A stretch of 61,548 nucleotides of DNA from Caldanaerobius fijiensis DSM 17918. GTDB taxonomy: Bacteria > Bacillota > Thermoanaerobacteria > Thermoanaerobacterales > Caldanaerobiaceae. Under the pieces are notes generated by a model that ran no database searches, had not been told where the DNA came from, and saw only the letters and a program-made list of their open reading frames with translations. This document shows, one piece after another, positions 7,912 through 15,154 of the stretch (within the stretch, counting starts at the first letter, position 1; every line of letters starts with the position of its first letter). The DNA lies in NCBI RefSeq assembly GCF_900129075.1, contig NZ_FQVH01000013.1, positions 1 through 61,548 of the forward strand. The letters are read 5' to 3'. A program made the translations under genes and the position numbers.

Positions 7912-8653
7912 TATTTTTCACCCCTATCTTATCCGCTATATCTCCAAGGCATTCCTTCTGTTTGTCTATCAATTGCATAATACCTTTTTCAGCCAGAACC
8001 AGCAGGTCTAACAAATCTCCTTGAGAAAAAGGACTATCCTCACCAGTCCCTTGTACCTCAACAAATTCCCCTTTATCCGTCATAACCACATTCATGTCCA
8101 CCTTGGCCGATGCATCTTCTTGATAACATAAGTCCAACAACTGTTCACCGTTGACAATACCTACACTTACTGCCGCTACATAGCTGGTAAGTGGTATGTG
8201 ATCGATCATATTTTTTTTTACCATTTTGTCAAAAGCCTCTGCGAGGGCTACGAAAGAACCTGTTATCGATGCCGTTCTGGTACCGCCATCAGCCTGTATC
8301 ACGTCGCAGTCAATCCATATAGTCCTCTCTCCCAGCGCGTCCAAGTCCACCACCGACCTCAATGCTCTTCCAATCAACCTCTGAATTTCCTGTGTCCTGC
8401 CGCTAATCCTTCCTTTTGAGATTTCCCTTGCATTTCTCACTTCGGTAGCCCTGGGAATCATAGCATATTCGCTGGTAATCCAGCCTTTATTCTTCCCTTT
8501 TAAAAAAAGCGGGACTTTATCCTCAATCGTAGCTGTGCATATAACTTTTGTATTACCCATTTCTATTAAAACAGACCCTTCGGGATGTATAAGATAACTT
8601 CTAGTGATTTTTACTTCTCTTAACTGGTCTGCTAATCTCTTATCACGCCTCAT
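7847..8653 (-). CDS. rph: Ribonuclease PH
   Basis: Phosphorolytic 3'-5' exoribonuclease that trims tRNA 3' ends, useful here because the local tRNAs lack encoded CCA. I placed the start at [14 protein letters not shown] (ATG 8651-8653, AAAGGGG site 11 nt upstream) rather than 11 residues earlier, since family proteins begin MRRDGR. Typical motifs are present: [29 protein letters not shown], the phosphate-site [18 protein letters not shown], and [11 protein letters not shown] charged extension of about 25 residues ([14 protein letters not shown]) is encoded over the start of rdgB. First gene of a six-gene operon; a TATAAT at about 8690 is a candidate -10. Confidence 0.94.
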   Translation of the reverse strand: MRRDKRLADQLREVKITRSYLIHPEGSVLIEMGNTKVICTATIEDKVPLFLKGKNKGWITSEYAMIPRATEVRNAREISKGRISGRTQEIQRLIGRALRSVVDLDALGERTIWIDCDVIQADGGTRTASITGSFVALAEAFDKMVKKNMIDHIPLTSYVAAVSVGIVNGEQLLDLCYQEDASAKVDMNVVMTDKGEFVEVQGTGEDSPFSQGDLLDLLVLAEKGIMQLIDKQKECLGDIADKIGVKNNESIAGDKKSRQSNRNEKNYE

Positions 8654-8708
8654 CAGACGATTTACCCCTTTCAAATCCATATGCAAATATTATAGCATAA
8701 TATTTTCT

Positions 8709-8734
8709 ATAAAAAAAATAGGCATAAGCCTATT
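8709..8734 (-). terminator. Intrinsic terminator of the amidase gene
   Basis: Minus-strand AATAGGC (8728-8734) pairs perfectly with GCCTATT (8717-8723) around a TTAT loop, followed by TTTTTT. The stem includes the TAG stop codon of the amidase gene, insulating it from rph. Confidence 0.9.
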
Positions 8735-10475
8735 GATTTAAAAATTTAACTATCCCATTGTATATTCCCTGCGCAAACTTGAGTTGATAGTCATCAGAAG
8801 CCAATTTTTTTGCATCATCAGGATTGCTTATAAAAGCTGTCTCTACTAAAATTGAAGGCATATTAGTACTATTTAACACAACCAACTTTGGCCTTTCAAC
8901 AAGTCCTCTATCCACCGTATCCACCTGCTTCATCAACTCATCGTGTACCACTTGAGCCAATTTCTTATTGTTAAAATAAAGTATCTCCGTACCCTTAGCA
9001 GAAGGATTTGAAAAAGAGTTAGCATGTATGCTGACAAAAACGTCAGCTTTAAGTTGATTAGCCAACGCAGGCCTATCATACAATCCTACATAACTATCAT
9101 CAGTCCTCGTCATCACCACATTATATCCTGCTTGAGCCAATAGAGATTGAAGCTTCTTAGCTATCTGCAACACCACATCGGCTTCACGTAGATTATTACC
9201 TGTAGCACCAGGATCTGAACCACCATGTCCGGCATCAATCACAATGATCTTTTTGGAATTATCTATCGGTGTCAAAGATAATACTATAAAGCCATCCTGT
9301 TTCAATACTTGATAGGACGCATTTTTATTTAGATAAACAACCACTCGAACCGTATCCTGTGAATACTGACTGGCTTTTATAGTGTCTACTACGTCATCCT
9401 TTACATCTATGGTGCTGGCAAAATTGCCTAATTTCGCGCCATATAAATCCACATACACCCTTGTAGGATTGTCCAACTTATCTACTTTATAATCAGACGC
9501 GTTTGTAGCTATGGCAACATTGGCTGTATCTCCTGTGACTGTGTATTTAAGAGCATTCACCAAATATTGATTTGAAGATGGCTGCTGATCCTGCTGAGGT
9601 GGATTCATAGGATTGGGATTCTGCTTAGATGTATCAGAAGACCCCGGATCCTGTTGTGATGGGTTTGCAGGTTGTCCTGATGGAGGGTTGTCCTCTTTTA
9701 ATTTATTGAACACCACCGATAGCACTTTTTTATCATCAGTAGTAGCTATTTCGTAAGGAACTAATTTATCAAACTCCACAACAACTCGAACCTTGTTGGG
9801 GTTTAAGCTAAACTGAGAATATCGTATCTGTTTTATCCCGTTGCTATTTATATTTATGTTGTTGGGTGAATCCAAAACAGCATTTTCCAGATCTAACACT
9901 AATCTGTCAGGCGATGGCAAATTGAATTTGTCAAAAGTTATTGTGCCGTCGGTCTGAACCAGTAGTTTGCCATCATTATATCGTATATCCTTTACCCTAA
10001 CTACCTGTTGCTCCCTGTCAGTAATATAAACAGACCAGTTGTCCCACCTGACATTTTTATCAAATGCCTCTGCTAAAAACCTTATAGGTACATATGTATA
10101 TCCACCGTTTATCAATTTAACAGTTGCATCTAGCTGTACTGGTTTATCATCTATATAAGCAGTATTTTTATTATAATACAAAACGATGTTCTTTCCGTTG
10201 TAATTTATAGATACCTTACTTTTGTCATAGCCTGTAACTTTTGCTCCAAACTGCTCTGCGACGTATCTGATATGTACAAACACGCGACTATTTAATAATA
10301 AAGGTTCAATAGTAGGAGTTTTTTTAACACCATTTATGTAAATATTTATCTGAGGATAATTATATGAAATCAGCTGTCCATCAACACTATATTGTTTTGC
10401 TCCAGCATATGCCGTGCTGTACATCAGAACAAATAGAACGGTTAAAATAAATAGATGCCCCAATTTATTCCTCAT
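8730..10475 (-). CDS. Secreted N-acetylmuramoyl-L-alanine amidase with stalk and AMIN domains
   Basis: About 581 residues from ATG 10473-10475, which gives a clean signal peptide (MRNKLGHLFILTVLFVLMYS, cleavage after AYA); an in-frame TTG lies four codons upstream. Order of domains: copper-amine-oxidase-like N1 domain (about 30-140), AMIN domain (about 160-250), a Pro/Gln/Ser linker (about 265-300), second AMIN domain (about 305-400) and a C-terminal Amidase_3 zinc domain (about 405-580). The catalytic ligands are visible in IDAGHGGSDPGA, READVVLQIA, SIHANSF and VETAFISN. It should cleave the amide between MurNAc and the stem peptide outside the membrane, with AMIN domains binding peptidoglycan. 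Monocistronic, with its own terminator. It may act in cell separation or sporulation. Confidence 0.93.
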   Translation of the reverse strand: MRNKLGHLFILTVLFVLMYSTAYAGAKQYSVDGQLISYNYPQINIYINGVKKTPTIEPLLLNSRVFVHIRYVAEQFGAKVTGYDKSKVSINYNGKNIVLYYNKNTAYIDDKPVQLDATVKLINGGYTYVPIRFLAEAFDKNVRWDNWSVYITDREQQVVRVKDIRYNDGKLLVQTDGTITFDKFNLPSPDRLVLDLENAVLDSPNNININSNGIKQIRYSQFSLNPNKVRVVVEFDKLVPYEIATTDDKKVLSVVFNKLKEDNPPSGQPANPSQQDPGSSDTSKQNPNPMNPPQQDQQPSSNQYLVNALKYTVTGDTANVAIATNASDYKVDKLDNPTRVYVDLYGAKLGNFASTIDVKDDVVDTIKASQYSQDTVRVVVYLNKNASYQVLKQDGFIVLSLTPIDNSKKIIVIDAGHGGSDPGATGNNLREADVVLQIAKKLQSLLAQAGYNVVMTRTDDSYVGLYDRPALANQLKADVFVSIHANSFSNPSAKGTEILYFNNKKLAQVVHDELMKQVDTVDRGLVERPKLVVLNSTNMPSILVETAFISNPDDAKKLASDDYQLKFAQGIYNGIVKFLNQ

Positions 10476-10712
10476 CTGTTCCTTCAACCCCCTCCTTTTC
10501 TCTTCCTATCCTGTTTCCACATTTACATAAGACAAGTTCCCGGGATTACTGCTTCCAAAGTCAAAAACAACTTTTCAGGTTCTCTGAATAAATTTTATAA
10601 CATTTATTTTTATTTTATATCTCTTTTATTACACAAATATTTCAGATTTGTTACATTACCATTACTTATAGTTTTACGTACAATGGACATATTAAAACAG
10701 GAGGGACTTATA

Positions 10713-10904
10713 ATGACAAATATAAATTGTACAGAAAACTGCATATATCAGGTTGAGGGCAAATGCACTTTAAACCACATAGGGCCGAGCAATTCTATAA
10801 ATAATCCTACAAATTGTGCGTATTTTCTTGAGAAAAAAAAGACAACGACAAATCAAGGGCAAAATTTAACCCATCTAATATATGATCCCGATCAAAAAAT
10901 ATAG
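10713..10904 (+). CDS. Small Cys-containing protein, 63 residues
   Basis: ATG with an AGGAGGG site 7 nt upstream opens a 63-residue frame. Four cysteines are spaced NCTENCIYQ, GKCTLN and NCAYF, so C-x3-C near the N-terminus, a third about eight residues on, and a fourth near residue 35. Such small proteins are common in Clostridia and often carry the misleading label hydroxymyristoyl-ACP dehydratase. A zinc or iron site is plausible; no enzymatic domain fits. It stands alone on the plus strand between the divergent amidase and the thioredoxin/glutaredoxin gene. Function unknown. Confidence 0.75.
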   Translation: MTNINCTENCIYQVEGKCTLNHIGPSNSINNPTNCAYFLEKKKTTTNQGQNLTHLIYDPDQKI

Positions 10905-10944
10905 CTATTGATTTTTTAAAACAGATATGATAATATTGACTTAC

Positions 10945-10963
10945 ACCCCCTCTATATGGGGGT
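10945..10963. promoter_or_regulatory. C-tract/G-tract palindrome upstream of the thioredoxin-glutaredoxin gene
   Basis: ACCCCC (10945-10950) and GGGGGT (10958-10963) flank an A/T-rich 7-nt centre, 31 nt before the start codon. No U tract follows, so it is not a standard terminator. The layout resembles operators of CsoR/RcnR-type copper or persulfide sensors, which bind G/C tracts. Confidence 0.4.
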
Positions 10964-10993
10964 AGTAAATCTTGCGTTGAAGGTGATCTTATT

Positions 10994-11584
10994 ATGATTG
11001 AACAGATCCAGGATTTAAAGCATTTTGAAGAGATTAAAAATAGTCAAAAAGACTACTTCTTATTGATATTTTATACAGATACATCCCAGAAAAGCATAGA
11101 AGCGCTTAAAAATCTCGAAGAGTTTAAGTCAAAAAATCCTGATGTTTCTGTATACGCAGTAAACGCGTCAAAAGTAAAAGATATCCATCCATTGTATAAC
11201 ATAAATGCAGTTCCGGCCGTCCTTCTGTTTAAAAAAGGTAAACCTGTTGATCAAGTCTATGGCGTACAAAGCAGCGATTTTTATGAAAGATTTACAGCTC
11301 AAATGCCTTCGAAAAATGCAGCAAGCAAAGACAACCAGAACAGAAAACTTCACAGGGTAATTGTATACACCTCTACGACATGTCCGTGGTGTGCAGCTGC
11401 CAAGGCATATCTTTCAAAAAATCATATCCCATATACAGAAATCAATGTTTCAGAAAATCCATCAGCAGCCGACGAATTGGTGAGAAAAACCGGCCACACA
11501 GGAGTTCCCCAGATCGATATCGATGGCACATTTGTAATAGGCTTTGATAAAGCTAAAATAAATAGACTTTTAGGTATAAATTAA
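10994..11584 (+). CDS. Thioredoxin-like/glutaredoxin fusion protein
   Basis: 196 residues with two thioredoxin-fold halves. The N-terminal half (about 1-100) has thioredoxin-like strands and the cis-proline loop (INAVPAVLLF), but where CGPC should be it reads DTSQKS, so it has no active-site cysteines. The C-terminal half (about 116-196) is a glutaredoxin/NrdH-like domain with CPWC in STTCPWCAAAKAYL and TGVPQIDIDG. Reduction of low-molecular-weight or protein disulfides is likely, with the dead domain perhaps choosing partners. A GroES-like gene starts 24 nt downstream on the same strand. A palindrome upstream may bind a thiol or metal sensor. Confidence 0.85.
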   Translation: MIEQIQDLKHFEEIKNSQKDYFLLIFYTDTSQKSIEALKNLEEFKSKNPDVSVYAVNASKVKDIHPLYNINAVPAVLLFKKGKPVDQVYGVQSSDFYERFTAQMPSKNAASKDNQNRKLHRVIVYTSTTCPWCAAAKAYLSKNHIPYTEINVSENPSAADELVRKTGHTGVPQIDIDGTFVIGFDKAKINRLLGIN

Positions 11585-11608
11585 AAATGAGAAAGGGAGG
11601 AATGCAGT

Positions 11609-11890
11609 ATGAAAAAAATACAACCTATAAATAATTACGCACTCATCAAATTAAACAGCGAAGCAGAAAGAAACATTGGTGGTATCATAATTCCAAAAAC
11701 AGCTCAAGATAACATTACGCAAGGTGAAATAGCAGCGTTATCTGCTGGTTCTACTGATGAATTAGCCGTAGGTGATAAGGTCATATACAAAGATATTTCT
11801 GGAACCAAAATATCTCATGAAGGGATAGATTATTTACTTATACCTGTATCTGATATAATCGCAAAGTTCGTTGAAGTTGATGAAATATAG
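11609..11890 (+). CDS. GroES-like co-chaperonin without adjacent GroEL
   Basis: 93 residues, the length of GroES (Cpn10). The sequence follows the fold: KIQPINNYALIKLNSEAE, then the mobile-loop region RNIGGIIIPKTAQDNITQGEI, and the C-terminal strand of the barrel. It is quite diverged; the roof and mobile-loop residues differ from standard GroES, and no groEL lies nearby. It shares a transcript with the thioredoxin/glutaredoxin fusion and has a strong GGGAGG site. It could cap the genome's GroEL as a second co-chaperonin, or have taken another role. The stop codon lies inside an 11-bp terminator stem. Confidence 0.82.
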   Translation: MKKIQPINNYALIKLNSEAERNIGGIIIPKTAQDNITQGEIAALSAGSTDELAVGDKVIYKDISGTKISHEGIDYLLIPVSDIIAKFVEVDEI

Positions 11891-11915
11891 TTCGGTAATG
11901 CCGAACTATATTTTT
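11885..11915 (+). terminator. Intrinsic terminator, possibly bidirectional
   Basis: Perfect 11-bp stem (11885-11895 with 11901-11911, loop TAATG) followed by TTTT on the plus strand. It ends the thioredoxin-GroES transcript. The 3' end of the convergent MFS gene abuts it and it could stop that one too. Confidence 0.88.
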
Positions 11916-13065
11916 AACTTTGATCACTTAATCCTGCTTTCTCTCTAACAAAAATTAACAACAAAAATAGTGCGATTATTACCAATGCTGAAAAATATCT
12001 GTACATGATCTGTATGCCAAAGATATCATAAAGTCTACCACCCAAAAGATTTCCTGCTATGCTTGAAAAACTATAAGCTATGAGATTAAACAAGGTTTGT
12101 GCTGTCGTCTTGAGGTTTTCAGGAGCATGTTCGTTAACAAATGTGACAGCAGCCGCATAAAATGGTGCAAAATCTAAACCACTTAGCGACTGAACTATTA
12201 AAACGGCATAAGGATTCCTTAACACACTATACAAAAATATCCTGATAGCAAACACTGCCATAGCAAATGCTAATAACTTTTTAGAACCAAATTTTTCTAG
12301 CAAAACAGAAGAGTATATAAAAACCGGCAATTCGCACAAAGCTGCGATAAACCACGCTAACCCTATAAGGCCTTCGGGAGCTTTTATGGTATTCATATAA
12401 ATTCCAAAAAAAGCCTCGGATATAACCACCGCCAATTGGCTTATAAAAACAATTCCCAGAAATATCATCAAATTATCGTTGCACAGTAACCCGCTTACAT
12501 GCCCTTTTCCCCTATTTACATTAGCTCTTTGAACTTCTGGCATCTTAAATGAGTAAACGAATGTTATCAACATAAAAGCAGCATATGCATAAAACATATT
12601 GCTTATTCCTGCAATCTGTAGAAAATATCCTATTATCAATGTAGAAAAAGCATAACCTATTGAACCCCAAACCCTAAACTTCCCGTAATCATTACTATTT
12701 TCGCTCAAATATGTAAGTGTACTGCTGTCCAGTATCGGATTTATGGCACTTGAAAAAAAGTTAACAACAATAGCTATAACAATCATGGAATAAAAATTAC
12801 GTGTAAGCAAGTAACTTAAATTTAAAATTGCAGATAAAAAAACAGCAATAAGTAATGCTTTTTTCCTGGCATTATAGCGATCACATATAAGTCCCCAAAA
12901 AGGTTGTGAAAATAGCATGACAATTGGACTCATAGAGCCAATTATACCTATTTCTGTACCGCTGAAACCGATTTTTTTTAGATACAGATTAAAAAATGGC
13001 GCTACGGCTCCCATGGCCAAAAAAATAAAAAAATATTGCAGCTTAAAAATCACGCTTTTACGCAT
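11914..13065 (-). CDS. MFS transporter (MFS_1-like / nucleoside-sugar symporter-like group)
   Basis: About 383 residues from ATG 13063-13065 with a GGGGG site 6 nt upstream, better than an ATG seven codons earlier. Twelve membrane spans in two halves. The first loop carries the MFS signature FWGLICDRYNARKKAL after span 2. The pattern FFNLYLKKIGFSGTEIGIIG places it near the MFS_1-like group (LacY, NupG and phenylpropionate carriers). Substrate cannot be read. It is a single gene convergent with the GroES gene and followed upstream by the corrinoid cluster's terminator. Confidence 0.85.
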   Translation of the reverse strand: MRKSVIFKLQYFFIFLAMGAVAPFFNLYLKKIGFSGTEIGIIGSMSPIVMLFSQPFWGLICDRYNARKKALLIAVFLSAILNLSYLLTRNFYSMIVIAIVVNFFSSAINPILDSSTLTYLSENSNDYGKFRVWGSIGYAFSTLIIGYFLQIAGISNMFYAYAAFMLITFVYSFKMPEVQRANVNRGKGHVSGLLCNDNLMIFLGIVFISQLAVVISEAFFGIYMNTIKAPEGLIGLAWFIAALCELPVFIYSSVLLEKFGSKKLLAFAMAVFAIRIFLYSVLRNPYAVLIVQSLSGLDFAPFYAAAVTFVNEHAPENLKTTAQTLFNLIAYSFSSIAGNLLGGRLYDIFGIQIMYRYFSALVIIALFLLLIFVREKAGLSDQS

Positions 13066-13171
13066 AATATACCCCCGCATATGCATGCCAAGATTTATTT
13101 AAATGCTATCATATTTACAAAAAACGCACAAGGTTTACTTAAAGTTATTTTTTACCAGGCTATGTATGTGC

Positions 13172-13198
13172 AAAAAGGGTACAGTATATACTGTACCC
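13172..13198 (-). terminator. Intrinsic terminator of the corrinoid operon
   Basis: A perfect 22-bp palindrome at 13177-13198 (arms GGGTACAGTAT/ATACTGTACCC) followed on the minus strand by TTTTT. It lies 28 nt after the corrinoid protein stop codon. Confidence 0.88.
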
Positions 13199-13226
13199 CT
13201 ATACATATTTATTGATGGCCTTATCA

Positions 13227-13871
13227 TCAGCTGGCTTTGTTGAGTACAAATTCTCTTGCCATTTCAGCTGCTGATGCCGCATCTCTGGCATATCCATCTG
13301 CGCCGATTTCATCGGCATAATTCTGAGTAACAGGAGCTCCGCCGATCATAACCTTTACTTTATCCCTGATACCTGCCTCTTCTAAAGCAGCTATAACATT
13401 CTTCATGCCAGGCATCGTAGTTGTAAGCAGGGCAGATAATGCCACTATATCGGCATCATTTTCTTTAGCGGCATTTACAAATTTCTCAGGTGACACATCA
13501 ACGCCTAGATCAATCACTTCAAGGCCCGCACCCTGCATCATCATTTTTACCAGGTTCTTACCTATATCGTGCAGGTCACCTTTAACCGTCCCTATAACCA
13601 CTTTGCCAATAGGTTTTACCCCAGAAGCAGTGAGAAGTGGCTTTAATATATCCATGCCTGCCTGCATAGCCCTAGCTGCAATCAACACTTCAGGTACATA
13701 GATCTCGTTGTTTTTAAACTTAACACCTACAATGTTCATTCCATCAATAAGTCCATTGTTTAAAATATCCTTTGGCGATATGCCATCATCTAAGGCCTTT
13801 TGAACCAACTCTTTTACTTTTTTGGCATTTCCCACCTGTAATGCCTCTGAAATTTCCTTCAAAATTTCCAT
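13227..13871 (-). CDS. Corrinoid (cobalamin-binding) protein of the MtaC/MtbC/MttC type
   Basis: 214 residues from ATG 13869-13871 (GAGGGGG site 9 nt upstream; a TTG six codons earlier would sit on that site). The N-terminal cap helices (about 1-85) are followed by a Rossmann-like B12 domain (about 88-210) with the cobalt-ligand motif DxHxxG: D99, H101, G104. It carries a methyl group on Co(III) between a substrate-specific methyltransferase and an acceptor such as tetrahydrofolate. No such methyltransferase is encoded beside it; the neighbours are a PocR-type regulator and a reductive activator. Methylated amines, methanol or aromatic methyl ethers are all possible sources. Confidence 0.92.
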   Translation of the reverse strand: MEILKEISEALQVGNAKKVKELVQKALDDGISPKDILNNGLIDGMNIVGVKFKNNEIYVPEVLIAARAMQAGMDILKPLLTASGVKPIGKVVIGTVKGDLHDIGKNLVKMMMQGAGLEVIDLGVDVSPEKFVNAAKENDADIVALSALLTTTMPGMKNVIAALEEAGIRDKVKVMIGGAPVTQNYADEIGADGYARDAASAAEMAREFVLNKAS

Positions 13872-13903
13872 AAAACAAATCCCCCTCAATAAATTTAGTT
13901 TTT

Positions 13904-15142
13904 TTATATATTTCCCCAGCTCATTTTTCTAAATTGACCTGGGGATATTCCCTCATACTTTTTGAATACCCTGGTAAAATAACTCTGATCCTGAAATCCT
14001 ACCATTAGTGCTACGTCGAGAATATTTAGATCCAACCGTACCAGGTATTTTTTACTTTCTTCTACCCTTAATTTGTTGAGATAGTCGGTATAGCTCATTC
14101 CCACTTCTTCTTTAAACAACTTTGAAAAGTAATTAGGACTTAAGTGCACATACCTGGCAACCTCTTCAAGAGTCAGATCCCTTTTATAATTCTTTTTTAT
14201 ATAATCAATAGCTTCATAAATCGTCGTATTTTTAGACTGACCGATATTATATATACTCTCTGTAAACCTATCCAGCACTTTTACAAGCCAGTAGCAGAGC
14301 TCATCAACATCAGATATGGCACCAACGTCTTGAAGATATTTTAAATTAAGGCCAAAAATCATCTCCAGGTCAGCACCACCTTCTACCGCTGCCCTTGACA
14401 GAATCACAACTAACTCTAAAACTCGGGCTTTCATGTATTCAAAATTGCCACCACTTTTAAAAAATATATGACCTAGCAGTTCATTTAATATGGCTTTCGC
14501 CGCAATCTTTTCGCCTGATTTTACCAGTCTTACCAGTTCCCTTTCTTTTTCAAAGGGGTAATAGGAAAATGTGTTTTCATCCTTTATCTCCTGTATTTCT
14601 TCGGCAATTCTGGCCTGTGCCTCATAAAATTCCCTTTTAGCTTTTAACTGAAGCATCTCTTCAGAACTTATGTGTTCTGACACCATAAGCAAAAGTTCTG
14701 ATAGATAGCGTATGCGCTCTGGTATAACTACAGGTATATTTTTAAGAGATTGCCTTAACAAATCAAGCTGCTGGCTAGTTAAATCATACTTTTTTACCAT
14801 ATCATCCAACATGATGTCATCAGGTTGAATCATCAATACAGGTCCCGCCACTAAAATGGCAACCATCACCTTATTAATCACCACAGGCGCAGACCAGTGT
14901 ACAAGACCACTAGGGCAGCAGAAAATATACGATTCTCCAAAGTTTTCGGCTCTATAACCTGACTCCACATGTATTCTTCTGCAATACTCATCACCTACAA
15001 ATTTCTTAAAATAGCGGCAGAATTCATAGCTGTTATTAGTCTGGTACAGTACATCTCCCACAGGATTTATCGCGTATGCGTCTACGCCGGTTGAATTTCT
15101 GTACACGTCTATACTCTTCTGCAACACTTCCCTGGATATCAT
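13904..15142 (-). CDS. PocR-domain AraC-type transcriptional regulator
   Basis: 412 residues. The N-terminal PocR sensory domain (about 1-165) contains the Cys-rich pattern CRYFKKFVGDEYCRR and FCCPSGLVHWSAPV. The middle is helical (about 170-290). The C-terminus is a double helix-turn-helix of the AraC family (about 305-410, LTLEEVARYVHLSPNYFSKLFKEEV and FQDQSYFTRVFKKY). PocR domains bind small hydrocarbon-derived ligands; the founding member senses propanediol. Positioned between activator and corrinoid protein, it probably induces this cassette when its methyl donor is present. The ATG has an AGGAG site. Confidence 0.9.
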   Translation of the reverse strand: MISREVLQKSIDVYRNSTGVDAYAINPVGDVLYQTNNSYEFCRYFKKFVGDEYCRRIHVESGYRAENFGESYIFCCPSGLVHWSAPVVINKVMVAILVAGPVLMIQPDDIMLDDMVKKYDLTSQQLDLLRQSLKNIPVVIPERIRYLSELLLMVSEHISSEEMLQLKAKREFYEAQARIAEEIQEIKDENTFSYYPFEKERELVRLVKSGEKIAAKAILNELLGHIFFKSGGNFEYMKARVLELVVILSRAAVEGGADLEMIFGLNLKYLQDVGAISDVDELCYWLVKVLDRFTESIYNIGQSKNTTIYEAIDYIKKNYKRDLTLEEVARYVHLSPNYFSKLFKEEVGMSYTDYLNKLRVEESKKYLVRLDLNILDVALMVGFQDQSYFTRVFKKYEGISPGQFRKMSWGNI

Positions 15143-15154
15143 AGGAAACAGCTC

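Noticed and set aside
10455-10712. Longer reading of the 63-residue Cys protein starting near 10455
   Set aside because: The upstream part overlaps the amidase promoter region and has no ribosome site; AGGAGGG supports the start at 10713.
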